From NCBI RefSeq assembly GCF_009731355.2, contig NZ_AP022810.1:1392001-1456000 (forward strand): DNA of 64,000 nt, read 5' to 3'. The DNA is from Desulfuromonas sp. AOP6. GTDB taxonomy: Bacteria > Desulfobacterota > Desulfuromonadia > Desulfuromonadales > SZUA-540. Positions 1-9,619 of this stretch are shown here, piece after piece (within the stretch, counting starts at the first letter, position 1; every line of letters starts with the position of its first letter). A model generated the notes under the pieces. The model was given only the letters and a program-made list of their open reading frames with translations, did not search any database and was not told the DNA's origin. Both the position numbers and the translations under genes were made by a program.

Positions 1-897
1 TTCAAAAAGGTCGGTGATTATATTCTGGAAAGGAACCTGATCGACATTTCGAGTAAAAACACAATTCTGCTGGTTAACAGGCCTGATAGTTGGACCCGCT
101 CGCTGGTAGAAAGACGTTTTTCGGATGTAGCGATAAAAATTTTTGATTGGTCCGATGACTTTGAACAATTTACCGACGATGAAGCCACCCGAAAAACCAT
201 ACGCGATAATGTTCAATACCATATCTCCTCATCCGACATCGTCTTGTGTGTGAATGATAAATTGGGAGAGTTTGCGAAAAAGATCAATCCCAATTCCCAA
301 GTGGTGAAGAACGCGACGAATTATTTTACTTTCGAATGGGCGTACCCAGTTCGAGTTAGGGCGTTCAGGACCGGTCGACCTCTGATCGGCTATATGGGGT
401 GGATAAATGAATTACGCCTTGATGAGCAGTTGATCGAATATCTGGCGAAAAGTAGACCCGAATGGGATTTTGTTTTTGTCGGGCCCAAGAGCCATGAAGA
501 TGCCCTTGCTCGGTTATCTGCCCGTTGTCAGAACGTCCACTTGCGCGACCCGGTTCCCTATTCCAATATCCCATGGGTCCTGAGCCAGTTCGATGTCTGT
601 ATACTACCCAATCTGCTGAATAAGCACACTGCTGGAAATGACCCCATCAAGTACTTTGACTACCTCGCCAGTGGCAAGCCTATCGTTTCTACTGATACCG
701 CCGGCGCGGAGTATCTCGCTGGGTATATCGAAATAGCCCACGACAAACAACAGTTTCTAGACAAGATATCAGATTGCCTGAGTCACCCGAAAGAGGAACG
801 TGAGCGGGTCGCTTTCGGGCGGCTCAACTCCTGGTCGAATCGATTTAACGAGGTAAGAGAACTTATATACGAGGCATTGGCTAGAAATGAAAGATAA
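1..897 (+). CDS. Glycosyltransferase, 5'-truncated by the window edge
   Basis: The reading frame is open from base 1, so the gene begins left of the window. The visible 298 residues look like the C-terminal part of a GT-B glycosyltransferase of the TuaH/GT4-like kind: a stretch ending SSSDIVLCVN (the 'unmasked informant' region of these enzymes), a segment LIGYMGWINE opening the second Rossmann domain, and a nucleotide-sugar motif NDPIKYFDYLASGKPIVST near the end. It would transfer a sugar during exopolysaccharide assembly at the inner face of the membrane. The last 11 bases overlap the next glycosyltransferase, which implies translational coupling. Donor and acceptor sugars cannot be told. 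Confidence 0.8.
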   Translation, partial: FKKVGDYILERNLIDISSKNTILLVNRPDSWTRSLVERRFSDVAIKIFDWSDDFEQFTDDEATRKTIRDNVQYHISSSDIVLCVNDKLGEFAKKINPNSQVVKNATNYFTFEWAYPVRVRAFRTGRPLIGYMGWINELRLDEQLIEYLAKSRPEWDFVFVGPKSHEDALARLSARCQNVHLRDPVPYSNIPWVLSQFDVCILPNLLNKHTAGNDPIKYFDYLASGKPIVSTDTAGAEYLAGYIEIAHDKQQFLDKISDCLSHPKEERERVAFGRLNSWSNRFNEVRELIYEALARNER

Positions 898-2086
898 GAT
901 CACTGTCCTTCATTGTATCTTCGACTATTATCCTTCCTTCAGCGGCCATGGGATATACCTGGACAATCTTTTTCCGTTTATCGATCAGACCCGCTACCAA
1001 AACAAGGTCTTGTCATGCAGCTATGGAAAATACGGCCCTCGAGACGAATTTCGCGGCATTCCAATCTATCGCTTCGATTTTACGCCTGGTGGCCGATTCT
1101 CAGAGTTGCGTCATGGCTATCAGATTCTGCAATTCCTGTTTCGCCACAGGGATATGTTCGACATCCTTCACTTGCATGGGCACATTGACATCTATGGTCT
1201 GCTTGCCCTGTTTTGTCGAATTTTTAAAAAAAAGCTGGTTATGCAGATGGTTCTTTTGGGGACAGACGATCCTCTGACTATCAAGCGCAATTACAAGCTG
1301 ATGGCGTTACGCTTTCACCTTTTTTTGCTGATCGACAAATTTCTATGTATTTCGAGGCAGATTGTAAATTCCTGCATAGAGGCTGGAATCCCCTCTGAAC
1401 AGGTGGCGTATGTCCCCCAAGGTGTCGACAGCGATCGCTTTCATCCCGTCACCCATGTAGAAAAAGAGCGGATCAGAACAACACTCAGTCTGGAACCTGG
1501 AACGAAGGTGGTCACTTTTGTCGGTGCAATTATCAAACGAAAAGGAATCGATTGGCTTATCGACGCGTGGAAGAATATTCAGAGAGATCATGCGAATGCG
1601 CTGCTGCTATTAGTTGGGCCTTACCAATTTTCAGATGAGGATACAAATCAGCAAATGCTGGATGCTTTTGTCCAGGGAATCAAGAATGAGATCACCAAAA
1701 ATCAGTTGAACGTCCGAATGGTTGGGCGTCGAGATGATGTGGATCTTTTTCTTAAAATGTCTGACGTTTTTGTATTGCCTTCTCGGAAAGAAGGTTTTGG
1801 CAACGTAATCATCGAAGCAATGGCGTGTGGTGTACCGCCGGTTGTGACCTTTATGGATGGCGTGGCCCTCGATACCGTTCAACACGGGTACAATGGATTC
1901 ATTGCCAATGATCCGTCCGAGCTATCGAACTATGTGAGTCAGTTGCTGAAAGATGAGCAGATGAGCCTGAAAATAGCTCAGAATGCTCGGCAAACGGTCG
2001 AGGAGAGATTCTGTATCAAAAAAATCGCCAAATGTTATGAGAATGTCTATTCGAGTCTTTCTGACACGGTACGGGGAAATAATTAG
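887..2086 (+). CDS. Family 4 glycosyltransferase
   Basis: A 399-residue GT-B enzyme. The N-terminal domain has the loop FSGHGIYLDNL and the C-terminal domain has VTFVGAIIKRKGIDWLI followed by the EX7E signature EGFGNVIIE in VLPSRKEGFGNVIIEAM, the nucleotide-sugar binding element of GT4 enzymes. Full length for the family. The start ATG overlaps the upstream glycosyltransferase by 11 bases and the next gene begins directly after the stop, so three glycosyltransferases form one translationally linked block. It probably adds one sugar of the exopolysaccharide repeat unit; specificity is unknown. Confidence 0.88.
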   Translation: MKDKITVLHCIFDYYPSFSGHGIYLDNLFPFIDQTRYQNKVLSCSYGKYGPRDEFRGIPIYRFDFTPGGRFSELRHGYQILQFLFRHRDMFDILHLHGHIDIYGLLALFCRIFKKKLVMQMVLLGTDDPLTIKRNYKLMALRFHLFLLIDKFLCISRQIVNSCIEAGIPSEQVAYVPQGVDSDRFHPVTHVEKERIRTTLSLEPGTKVVTFVGAIIKRKGIDWLIDAWKNIQRDHANALLLLVGPYQFSDEDTNQQMLDAFVQGIKNEITKNQLNVRMVGRRDDVDLFLKMSDVFVLPSRKEGFGNVIIEAMACGVPPVVTFMDGVALDTVQHGYNGFIANDPSELSNYVSQLLKDEQMSLKIAQNARQTVEERFCIKKIAKCYENVYSSLSDTVRGNN

Positions 2087-3067
2087 ATGGCAAAGCGATA
2101 TTTAGTCAATCTTGAATTGACCAATTATTTCGCGGACGAAGTTTTTGTCGAGCCGTTGCCCAATAACTTGAAAATCAAAAAGAATTTTTTCGCCATATTG
2201 CGACATGTCTTTGATAACAGAAAAAGTTTTGATGGAATCTTATTGTTCAACCCCTCATTCTTCTGGTTCCTTGCGGCATTTCTGTTGAAGCTAGCCACAC
2301 TTTTCAGGTTCCGGGTTGTTATTTTCGACCTGTTGCTGCAACGCCCTGAAACCATAAAAGACAAGGCTGTTGCCTTGGTCAAACGAATTCTGCTGGCGCC
2401 AGTGGATCTGTTCCTTTTTTTACACAGAGATGTTTCCGGGTACACTGAGTATTACGGGATTGATCCGGGCCGGTGTCGCTATATTCCATTTAAAGCCAAC
2501 AATTATGAGGTTTTGAAAGACTTTGAGATAACAGATGCGGGCTACGCTCTTTCTTGTGGTGCCAGCCATCGGGATTATCGCCTACTTGACAAGGCTCTCA
2601 CCTTGGTCGATGTGCCGATGAAAATTGTCCTTCCACAAAAGGATCTCTCCGATTATCACAATTCTGTTATCGACGAAGATGCTTTCGGAGAGAATGTCGA
2701 AATCATCCGGCATGATTTTGACAGAACCTCCTGGTATGAATACCTATCCAAATGTCGGTGTGTCGTGCTGCCGATACGTTCGAGTGCAATCCAATGTGCG
2801 GGGATCAGTGTCTATCTTGAAGCGATGGCTTTCGGCAAACCCGTCATTATTTCGGAGGGACCGTCGACTAGAGATATCCTGACCTTGAACGAAGCAGCCA
2901 TCTTCCCCCCGGACGACGCCGCCACGCTGGCCAGCCTGATTGACAGGGTTTGGAAGGATGAGGCGTACCGTCAGCGCCTCGGGCATGCCGGTCAGACCTA
3001 TGCATTGGCGCTAGAGGGTGAAGAGCGTCTGGTAAAAGATATTCTTCGGGCACTGATCAATTTGTGA
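2087..3067 (+). CDS. Glycosyltransferase (GT-B fold)
   Basis: A 326-residue protein starting on the base after the previous stop codon. The C-terminal half carries AGISVYLEAMAFGKPVIIS, the usual GT-B donor-binding motif with the conserved Glu, and a preceding YEYLSKCRCVVLPIRSS. The N-terminal half has a hydrophobic stretch (FFWFLAAFLLKLATLF, about residues 57-72) of the kind that attaches such enzymes to the inner membrane. It is shorter than a standard GT4 protein (350-400 residues) but appears complete. Part of the glycosyltransferase block of this exopolysaccharide locus; substrate unknown. Confidence 0.8.
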   Translation: MAKRYLVNLELTNYFADEVFVEPLPNNLKIKKNFFAILRHVFDNRKSFDGILLFNPSFFWFLAAFLLKLATLFRFRVVIFDLLLQRPETIKDKAVALVKRILLAPVDLFLFLHRDVSGYTEYYGIDPGRCRYIPFKANNYEVLKDFEITDAGYALSCGASHRDYRLLDKALTLVDVPMKIVLPQKDLSDYHNSVIDEDAFGENVEIIRHDFDRTSWYEYLSKCRCVVLPIRSSAIQCAGISVYLEAMAFGKPVIISEGPSTRDILTLNEAAIFPPDDAATLASLIDRVWKDEAYRQRLGHAGQTYALALEGEERLVKDILRALINL

Positions 3068-3080
3068 GAAAGGTTTCGCA

Positions 3081-4427
3081 ATGACTGTTGGCTGGCGCTT
3101 GAGACAGCATATTTTCGAGCCGTTGCATGGGCTGATTTCACACAGCCCGAAGCTGCATTATTGGCGTGAGATCGAAAAAACACAATATCTGCCTGAATCA
3201 CAGTTGCGCGAAATTCAATGGCAACGCCTTCAAGAAATGCTGGGAATTGTTGCGGAGCAGAATCCCTATTACCGTCACCAATTCGCTCAGGCCAAAATCT
3301 CGCCCTTCGATATTAAAACGCCAGAGGATTTTCTCCAGATACCCATCTTAACCAAGGCTGATATCCGTCGCAGTGGCATAGGCATGATAACTGATGGCTA
3401 TTCTGTAGATCGCCTGCATAAGGCCAAGACGGGTGGTTCGACAGGGAAGTCGCTTGAACTTTTTTTTACCGAGGAGTGTAGTGAACTGAGAAATGCATGC
3501 GCACGCCGTCACGACCGTTGGACTGGGTGGGAGCCGGGCGAGCCAATCGCGGCTTGTTGGGGCAACCCACATCTACCGACTACCTTAAAGGCGAAGCTGC
3601 GACAAGCCCTTCTACAGCCCATGGTTTACCTCGATACCATGAGCGTCAATCAAGTTTCGGTTACTGAGTTCGTTCGGGAGTGGCGGCGATTATGTCCGAC
3701 ATTGCTTTATGGGCATGCTCATTCTATTTATTTACTCGCTCAACACCTCAAACAGATGGGAATTGAAGACCTTTTGCCAAGAGGAATTCTCTCCACCTCA
3801 ATGATGTTATTGCCATCTGAACGCAAGGTTATTGAAGATGTTTTTAGTACAAAAGCAATAGATCGTTATGGGTGCGAGGAAGTGGGTCTTATTGGATGTG
3901 AATGTGAAAAACATGAAGGGATGCATTTGAATATCGAGCATTTGTTTGTTGAGTTTATCAAGGATGACGGCTCGCCTTGTGAGCCTGGAGAGACTGGACG
4001 CATTGTTGTTACCGATCTTGTAAACAAGGCAATGCCTCTTGTTCGCTATCAAGTAGAGGATATTGGTGCACCAACAAAAAGACAATGTAGTTGCGGCAGG
4101 GGGTTGCCTCTAATGGATAGTTTGATGGGTCGTGTTGCTGATTTTCTTCAGAAAAGAGATGGCACTAGTGTAGCAGGGATTTCGTTAATTGAAAAAACTT
4201 TGACATGTTTCCCAGGTCTGGATCAAATGCAGATTATTCAGCAAAAAATAGACCTCTTTGAAATTAATATCGTTCCGGGAAAATTATTTTCAGCTGAAGT
4301 TTTAGATGATTTAAGGCGTTATTTGGAAATAGTCTTTGGTGATGGTATTGCCATCAAATTTTTTATAAAAAAACAAATTCTACCAGAACTATCAGGCAAG
4401 TTTAGATTTTCAATCTGTCGAATTTGA
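3081..4427 (+). CDS. CapK/PaaK-like adenylate-forming enzyme (copy 1)
   Basis: A 448-residue member of the phenylacetate-CoA ligase-like (CapK) branch of the adenylate-forming superfamily. Visible motifs are the phosphate-binding loop KTGGSTGKSLELFF, the RYGCEEVGLIGCEC element that lines the adenylate pocket, VVTDLVNKAMPLVRYQVEDIG (the conserved Asp/Arg region), and a CSCGRG cysteine motif typical of this branch. Such proteins are common in exopolysaccharide loci, where they are thought to activate a carboxylic acid that decorates the glycan; a role in phenylacetate breakdown is unlikely because no paa genes are nearby. Base composition becomes AT-rich over its last 300 bases. A paralogue lies at 5818. 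Confidence 0.85.
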   Translation: MTVGWRLRQHIFEPLHGLISHSPKLHYWREIEKTQYLPESQLREIQWQRLQEMLGIVAEQNPYYRHQFAQAKISPFDIKTPEDFLQIPILTKADIRRSGIGMITDGYSVDRLHKAKTGGSTGKSLELFFTEECSELRNACARRHDRWTGWEPGEPIAACWGNPHLPTTLKAKLRQALLQPMVYLDTMSVNQVSVTEFVREWRRLCPTLLYGHAHSIYLLAQHLKQMGIEDLLPRGILSTSMMLLPSERKVIEDVFSTKAIDRYGCEEVGLIGCECEKHEGMHLNIEHLFVEFIKDDGSPCEPGETGRIVVTDLVNKAMPLVRYQVEDIGAPTKRQCSCGRGLPLMDSLMGRVADFLQKRDGTSVAGISLIEKTLTCFPGLDQMQIIQQKIDLFEINIVPGKLFSAEVLDDLRRYLEIVFGDGIAIKFFIKKQILPELSGKFRFSICRI

Positions 4428-5689
4428 GTCGCATGAAAAATCTTGGTTTTTATCTTTATTTAGTGTTTGTTTGCAGCTGGTTTCTGCATTTGCCAGCGAG
4501 ATTGCCAATTCTCGGCAATTTACGCTTTGACCTATTTCTTGTGCTAGTATTGGCATTAATTGTAATATTTGAAAATAAAAATAATTTTGGAAACAATAAT
4601 TGCGTTAAAAGATTAAATTTACTAATCCTTATAATTATAATAATAACACCATTCGCCGAATGGCCAGGTAGTGCTATAAAGTTTGGACTGCCTAATTTTA
4701 TTAAGGCGGTGGTATTTTTTTATTTTACAATAACTTTCGCACATACAGAGAAAAAGTTTAAAACTTTGATTACCTGTTTTATCCTTTGCCAACTTTTTCG
4801 TGTGATTGAACCACTTTACCTGCATATTACTGAAGGTTATTGGGGGGACTCTGCTTATATAGGTAGTGGTGATTTTATGGCGAGACTTTCCGGGGCACCA
4901 CATGATGTTGTTAATCCAAATGGGCTGGCTTTTGTAATATTGACAATTATCCCCTTCCTGTTCCTTTATTTAAAAGAAAGCCTTTTGTGGAGAATTTTAG
5001 CTCTGAGTGCGATGCCAGTCCTCTTATATGCACTTTATCTCACTGGTAGCAGATCTGGAATGATTGGTTTATTTTTAATTATGTTTATTTTGATGTATTT
5101 TAGTAAAAATAAAGCGAAAAATTTTACGATTCTCCTTATTGCTGGCTGCATCCTGTTCCCGAAGATGGATAGTATTTTTAAGGATCGTTATTTAAGCATT
5201 TTTTCCGAAAATACGAAAAATAGCATTACTTCTTCTGATCGTCAAGACGGGATGATTAAGGATTTTAAAACTGGCATGAGAAGACCTATCTTTGGCCATG
5301 GCCTGGGGACGTCAAGGGAGGTTAACTTTAACTATGGGAACAGAAAGGTTATGTCACACAATATATATTCTGAAACATTTCAAGAGATAGGTATTGTAGG
5401 GCTCATATTTTTTATTCTGTTTATTATCTCAATTTTTGAAAATATAAGAGGTACCATAGTAAGAATAAATAATACTTATTTGTTCAATACAAGAAGCGCT
5501 ATTTATTTTTTCTGTATTATGAATGTAATTTTTGGTTTAGCTAGCTATGGACTTTCAAGCTATGAGTGGTATCTATTTGGCGGTCTATCTGTCGCCTTGA
5601 GTAATTTAAACAATCAAAATGGTGATTACCACTTGTCTCAAGTTATTTTAGAGGAAGGGATAAATGGTCATACAAAAACGCAAGCTTAA
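4424..5689 (+). CDS. O-antigen ligase/polymerase-like membrane protein (Wzy/WaaL type)
   Basis: About 421 residues with roughly ten hydrophobic segments, for example residues 5-50, 60-110, 160-230 and the C-terminal 320-400. A large loop holds GHGLGTSREVNFN and SHNIYSETFQEIGIVGLIFF; the G-H-G-(L/x)-G and SHN(x)Y...GI(V/x)G pattern is characteristic of the O-antigen ligase/polymerase superfamily. It likely polymerises the repeat unit on the periplasmic side. Two starts are possible: TTG at 4424, overlapping the upstream stop by four bases, or ATG at 4433. The gene is strongly AT-rich compared with most of the window. Confidence 0.82.
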   Translation: MSRMKNLGFYLYLVFVCSWFLHLPARLPILGNLRFDLFLVLVLALIVIFENKNNFGNNNCVKRLNLLILIIIIITPFAEWPGSAIKFGLPNFIKAVVFFYFTITFAHTEKKFKTLITCFILCQLFRVIEPLYLHITEGYWGDSAYIGSGDFMARLSGAPHDVVNPNGLAFVILTIIPFLFLYLKESLLWRILALSAMPVLLYALYLTGSRSGMIGLFLIMFILMYFSKNKAKNFTILLIAGCILFPKMDSIFKDRYLSIFSENTKNSITSSDRQDGMIKDFKTGMRRPIFGHGLGTSREVNFNYGNRKVMSHNIYSETFQEIGIVGLIFFILFIISIFENIRGTIVRINNTYLFNTRSAIYFFCIMNVIFGLASYGLSSYEWYLFGGLSVALSNLNNQNGDYHLSQVILEEGINGHTKTQA

Positions 5690-5817
5690 ATAATTATTAA
5701 GAAATTTGGTTAGCATAAATTCAATAAATACATATTGCAATTTAAACAGAAAAATACTATTTCAGGATTTTCTTTATTGAGATGATGGGATAGCACTAAA
5801 ACTAATTTTTAGGAGCT

Positions 5818-7176
5818 ATGATGTATAAAAAACTTTTGGAAAAAATCATATATCCATTTATGTATTTTGTTAGAAGAGAGAGAGTTTCCACGTTTGTAAA
5901 GCTGTATGAAGAATCTCAGTGGAATAGCATCAACATAATCGAGAACAATCAGTTTGAAAAAATAAAAGAACTCATTCAATATCATGCTATTAATTCAAAA
6001 ACATATAGTCAATTTTTAATAAAAAATGGTGTGTCCACAAATCTATCAACCATTGCTGACTTTGAAAAAATTCCGATTATGGAAAAATCTGATGTAAATA
6101 ATTTTTTAGTTGATGCTAAGAAAAATTATTCCTCTTTTGGTAGCTATACTGTGAGATTGACTGGAGGGAGTTCTGGAGTTCCTGCAGTTGTTTTTGTTGA
6201 CCCGGAGTGCTCTGCCCGGTCTTTGGCTGCTAGAATCGTATGCCAAGGATGGCATGGAGTCAAGCCGAGTGACCGTCAAATAAGGTTGTGGGGCCGCCCG
6301 TTAGTTTCTGGACGTACCAAAGCATTTCTTAAAGACTTATTGCTAAATAGGATTAGATTAAATTCACAATCCTTCGAAGAAATTAAGATTAATAAAACCA
6401 TTAAAAAGTTAATAAAATCAAAACCTGACTATATTTATGGCTATGCTTCGTTAATTCAACTGGTATCTGATAAAATAAATGACAAAAATTTGAAACAAAT
6501 TTTTAAAAACATTAAATGTGTTATATCTACATCTGAAACTATGAGTATAAAGCAACAGAAGGCTATTAGTGAAAAATTTAAGTGTCCTGTGGTTGATGAA
6601 TATGGGTGTAGTGAAGTTGATATTATTGCCTTCGAATGTCCAAGCGGAAGTAAACATATTGTATCAGACAACGTTTTTATTGAAATAATTAGATTCGGAG
6701 ATGAGCCAGATGGATATGGGCAAGTTGTGATTACTGATTTAAATAATAAATTAATGCCAATGATTCGCTATCGGTTGGGAGATCTGGTGTCAGTTGAAAA
6801 AATTAAGTGTAGTTGTGGGCGAGGGTGGCCTTGTCTGGGGCGAATAATTGGTCGCTCTCAAGGCCAGTACATTTTTTCTCCAGGTAAGGGCATGGTTCAT
6901 AGTCAATATGTTGTCTATATTATTGAAGAGTTAGTTTTTAAAGGATTTCCTATCGAAATTTTTAAGATTATTCAGTCAGATAATTACAATTTAAAAATAA
7001 TTCTCGGTTTAAAGGAAGGAACAGATTTAGATCTTGGAGAGGTTTCTACTTACTTCAAAAATGAAAGTAAGCATGTTTTAGGGGAAGGGTTAATTTGTAA
7101 TTTTGAAATAGCCTCAGTTGACACTATGAGGAAAGATTTAAAAAACAAATTCTGTCACTTCGAGTCCCAGATTTGA
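5818..7176 (+). CDS. CapK/PaaK-like adenylate-forming enzyme (copy 2)
   Basis: A 452-residue paralogue of the enzyme at 3081. It shares the phosphate loop LTGGSSGVPAVVF, the EYGCSEVDIIAFEC element, VITDLNNKLMPMIRYRLGDL and the CSCGRGW cysteine motif. Two ATG codons follow each other; AGGAG at 5811-5815 is two bases from the first and five from the second (5821), so the second may be used. A 128-base AT-rich gap separates it from the polymerase gene. By family it should adenylate a carboxylate, possibly passing it to the polysaccharide or to CoA; the substrate is unknown. Gene composition is about as AT-rich as its neighbours. Confidence 0.84.
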   Translation: MMYKKLLEKIIYPFMYFVRRERVSTFVKLYEESQWNSINIIENNQFEKIKELIQYHAINSKTYSQFLIKNGVSTNLSTIADFEKIPIMEKSDVNNFLVDAKKNYSSFGSYTVRLTGGSSGVPAVVFVDPECSARSLAARIVCQGWHGVKPSDRQIRLWGRPLVSGRTKAFLKDLLLNRIRLNSQSFEEIKINKTIKKLIKSKPDYIYGYASLIQLVSDKINDKNLKQIFKNIKCVISTSETMSIKQQKAISEKFKCPVVDEYGCSEVDIIAFECPSGSKHIVSDNVFIEIIRFGDEPDGYGQVVITDLNNKLMPMIRYRLGDLVSVEKIKCSCGRGWPCLGRIIGRSQGQYIFSPGKGMVHSQYVVYIIEELVFKGFPIEIFKIIQSDNYNLKIILGLKEGTDLDLGEVSTYFKNESKHVLGEGLICNFEIASVDTMRKDLKNKFCHFESQI

Positions 7177-7239
7177 ATTGGTTAGAGTTTAAGTATTTGG
7201 GCTAGACATAGTTTCTAGGTAATTAATCGGTGAGATAAA

Positions 7240-8367
7240 TTGAAAAAAAACATCCATTTTAATGTTGTAGCTGTTGGTGATCTAATGCTTGGCGATTCAG
7301 CTAAGTGTATTGGTATTGGTGTTCGCTCTCGCATGGAAAAATACGGGGTTGACTATGTTTTTTCAAATATAAAAAAAGAACTAAGGGGTGATATTGTTTT
7401 CGGGAATTTAGAGTGCGTATTATCTGATAAAAAGTATATGAAAAATAATTTTTCAAGAGCTCAAATGATAGGTACTCCGTCGTGTGTTGATGCCTTAAAG
7501 CATGCTGGGTTTAATTCGCTTAACGTAGCCAATAACCATACAATGCAACATGGTGCAGAAGGATTTAATGAAACTTGTAACATTCTTAAAAAAAACGGAT
7601 TCTATGTTATTGGTATTAGAGGTAGAGATGGCTATACCTGTTTACCCGAAATAATTGAAATTAATAATGCAAAAATTGGGTTGCTTGGGTATAGCTTAAC
7701 TAAAGAGAATTACGAAAAAAAAGAACTTTTATATGCGTCTGGAAGTATTGAGGATATATTGGAAGATGTAGAAAAAATTAAAAATATATGTGATTACTTA
7801 ATTGTTAGTGTCCATTGGGGCGATGAATTTGTTCATGTTGCATCAAAAAACAGTAAGGAAATTGGAGCAAAATTATTGGCATGCGGTGTTGATCTTGTGC
7901 TTGGACACCACTCACATACTCCACAGGAGATTTGCGTAAAAAATACTTCTAACATATTTTATGGTTTAGGAAACTTTGTGTCAGATATGATTTGGGATTC
8001 AAAGCTTAGGAATTCCTTAATTTATAAAGCTACTGTTAAGAATCTAGTCGTGACTAAACAAAGTATCATCAGTTGTTTTATTGACTCTAATTATAGAGTT
8101 GTCAAGAAAGAAGAACTAACGCTTGATGAATATATAGAAAAATTTAAAAATATTTGGGAAAATGAAAAATTAATAGAATATGAAGAACTTGTTGAGAAAA
8201 TGAGAATCAGGAACAGAAATTTGTCACATATTTACGTTATTAAGAATTTTCATAAATACAAAAGTCTAGTCTTTTTAAAAATATTAACAAATTCAATAAT
8301 GTCATTATACAATGGCTATAAATGGAAAAAATTTAACAAAACATGGGTAAAATATAATGAAAAATAA
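7240..8367 (+). CDS. CapA-like metallophosphatase family protein (poly-gamma-glutamate capsule type)
   Basis: A 375-residue CapA-family protein, a branch of the calcineurin-like metallophosphoesterase fold. The signature motifs are in order: VGDLMLGDS, GNLECVLSDK, NVANNHTMQHG, SVHWGDEF, GHHSHTPQ and YGLGNFVSD, supplying the Asp, Asn, Glu and His residues of the metal site. No signal peptide or membrane anchor is evident, unlike CapA of Bacillus. The start is TTG at 7240. The next gene overlaps by 11 bases. In capsule systems CapA belongs to polymer export or amide ligation; here it may work with the two CapK-like enzymes on a glycan modification, which is inference. Confidence 0.85.
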   Translation: MKKNIHFNVVAVGDLMLGDSAKCIGIGVRSRMEKYGVDYVFSNIKKELRGDIVFGNLECVLSDKKYMKNNFSRAQMIGTPSCVDALKHAGFNSLNVANNHTMQHGAEGFNETCNILKKNGFYVIGIRGRDGYTCLPEIIEINNAKIGLLGYSLTKENYEKKELLYASGSIEDILEDVEKIKNICDYLIVSVHWGDEFVHVASKNSKEIGAKLLACGVDLVLGHHSHTPQEICVKNTSNIFYGLGNFVSDMIWDSKLRNSLIYKATVKNLVVTKQSIISCFIDSNYRVVKKEELTLDEYIEKFKNIWENEKLIEYEELVEKMRIRNRNLSHIYVIKNFHKYKSLVFLKILTNSIMSLYNGYKWKKFNKTWVKYNEK

Positions 8368-9277
8368 AGTATCCTTTATAATCCCAACAAAAAACGAAGA
8401 AAAAAGGCTGGCAAGCTGTATCGATTCAATAAAACGATGTGATAAAGATGGTTTTTATATAGAAATAATTGTAGTCGATAATGGCTCCGATGACAACACA
8501 GTATCCTTAGCCCGAAGTCTTGGAGCTAAAACATATATAGACCCTGATGCGACGATAGGAAAACTTAGAAATATAGGGGCAAAAAATTCAGTTGGAGACA
8601 TTCTTTGTTTTGTCGATGCTGATGTAAATGTCGGTGTTGAGTTTTTATTATCCTTGGAAGAGATATTGGAAGATTCTTCCGTCGGTATTGTGACAGGGCC
8701 AATTTTATTGCCTGATAATCCGTCATGGGTTGAATTAATATGGGCACTTGGGAGAAATAATAGAAAAGGTAGGTTAGAAGTATTTTGGTCTTCTTCAATG
8801 AATATGATAGTTAAAAGACATGTCTTTGATTCTGTAGGTGGATTCTCTGAAAATATGAAAACTTGTGAAGACGTTGATTTTTCAAGAAAAGTTATCACAT
8901 TGAATTATAAAATTATTTATGAACATGAAAGAAACGTAGTCCATATGGGCGAAGCCAAAAGTCTTATAGGGTTATATAGAAAAGAAAAATGGCGTGGTAA
9001 AAGTATTTGGATGCTTTTTTTTAAAAATATAAATGATCCAAGGAGATGGCTAAATATTTGTCAATTGATTTATTTTCTTTTTGCAACCATGTTTCTTTTA
9101 ATTTCAATAGTTCTTTTAAACTATGAGTTAACAATTATATCAGTAATTCTGATTTTTACATTACCATTTATCAGGTCACTTAATGTTGTTATGAAAACTA
9201 AGAAATTACTTTACTTTCCTCAATTAATAATTGTTTGGTTTGTTTATTATTCAGCCCGAACAAGAGCTTTGTTTTGA
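8357..9277 (+). CDS. Family 2 glycosyltransferase with C-terminal membrane segments
   Basis: A 306-residue GT-A enzyme. The N-terminus has FIIPTKNEEKRLASCIDSI, then VDNGSDDNT, and the metal-binding CFVDADVNVG; a later TCEDVDFSRK gives the acidic catalytic-base motif. Hydrophobic segments at about residues 237-258 and 262-280, and near the C-terminus, should anchor it in the inner membrane. It overlaps the CapA-like gene by 11 bases, so the two are translationally coupled. It is the last gene of the AT-rich polysaccharide block; a 460-base non-coding stretch follows. Confidence 0.86.
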   Translation: MKNKVSFIIPTKNEEKRLASCIDSIKRCDKDGFYIEIIVVDNGSDDNTVSLARSLGAKTYIDPDATIGKLRNIGAKNSVGDILCFVDADVNVGVEFLLSLEEILEDSSVGIVTGPILLPDNPSWVELIWALGRNNRKGRLEVFWSSSMNMIVKRHVFDSVGGFSENMKTCEDVDFSRKVITLNYKIIYEHERNVVHMGEAKSLIGLYRKEKWRGKSIWMLFFKNINDPRRWLNICQLIYFLFATMFLLISIVLLNYELTIISVILIFTLPFIRSLNVVMKTKKLLYFPQLIIVWFVYYSARTRALF

Positions 9278-9485
9278 ACTGATTTTCTTTGTCATTATTG
9301 CCGGATTTTTCAAGTAAAATTGTCATCTTTGAAGCGTTTGAAAATTTCTCTTTGTTCCACCCTAGTATAAGACTAAATGTTCAGCCCTGGTATTCTTATC
9401 TTTTAACTGACGATTTAATGGTGTCTTTAGGGCAGCGTCAGCAACGATTCGAATCGCACCAAATAGTTCTTTGAAAAAGACAAGG

Positions 9486-9506
9486 AAAGGGCCGTGGCTT
9501 TTTTCT
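9486..9506 (+). terminator. Possible weak Rho-independent terminator
   Basis: AAAGGGC and GCTTTTT can pair around a CGTG loop, with two G-T pairs, and the right arm runs into a T-rich tail. It lies about 210 bases after the GT2 stop, so it could end the polysaccharide transcript. The stem is weak and the call is tentative. Confidence 0.3.
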
Positions 9507-9603
9507 TTAATTGCAAATTTAGGCGTTTACAGATAGCGTTCATCTTGTCTGCCCAGGGCCATTATTGTATCTGTTTGTATGGAACATGGGTGCTTGCATT
9601 TAT

Positions 9604-9619
9604 TGGCATGATAGCTGCA
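9604..9619 (+). promoter_or_regulatory. Sigma-54 (RpoN) promoter, -24/-12
   Basis: TGGCATGATAGCTGCA matches the consensus TGGCAC-G-N4-TTGC-A with the invariant GG and GC elements ten bases apart; only the C at position 6 and the first T of TTGC differ. It is 118 bases before the GTG start of the secreted protein at 9738, giving a leader of about 105 bases. RpoN is encoded at 55017 and the sigma-54 activator PrsR at 13275, so PrsR is the natural candidate activator. Confidence 0.6.

Noticed and set aside
9289-9474. A 61-residue plus-strand frame in the gap after the GT2 gene
   Set aside because: No ribosome-binding site, no similarity seen, AT-rich chance frame.
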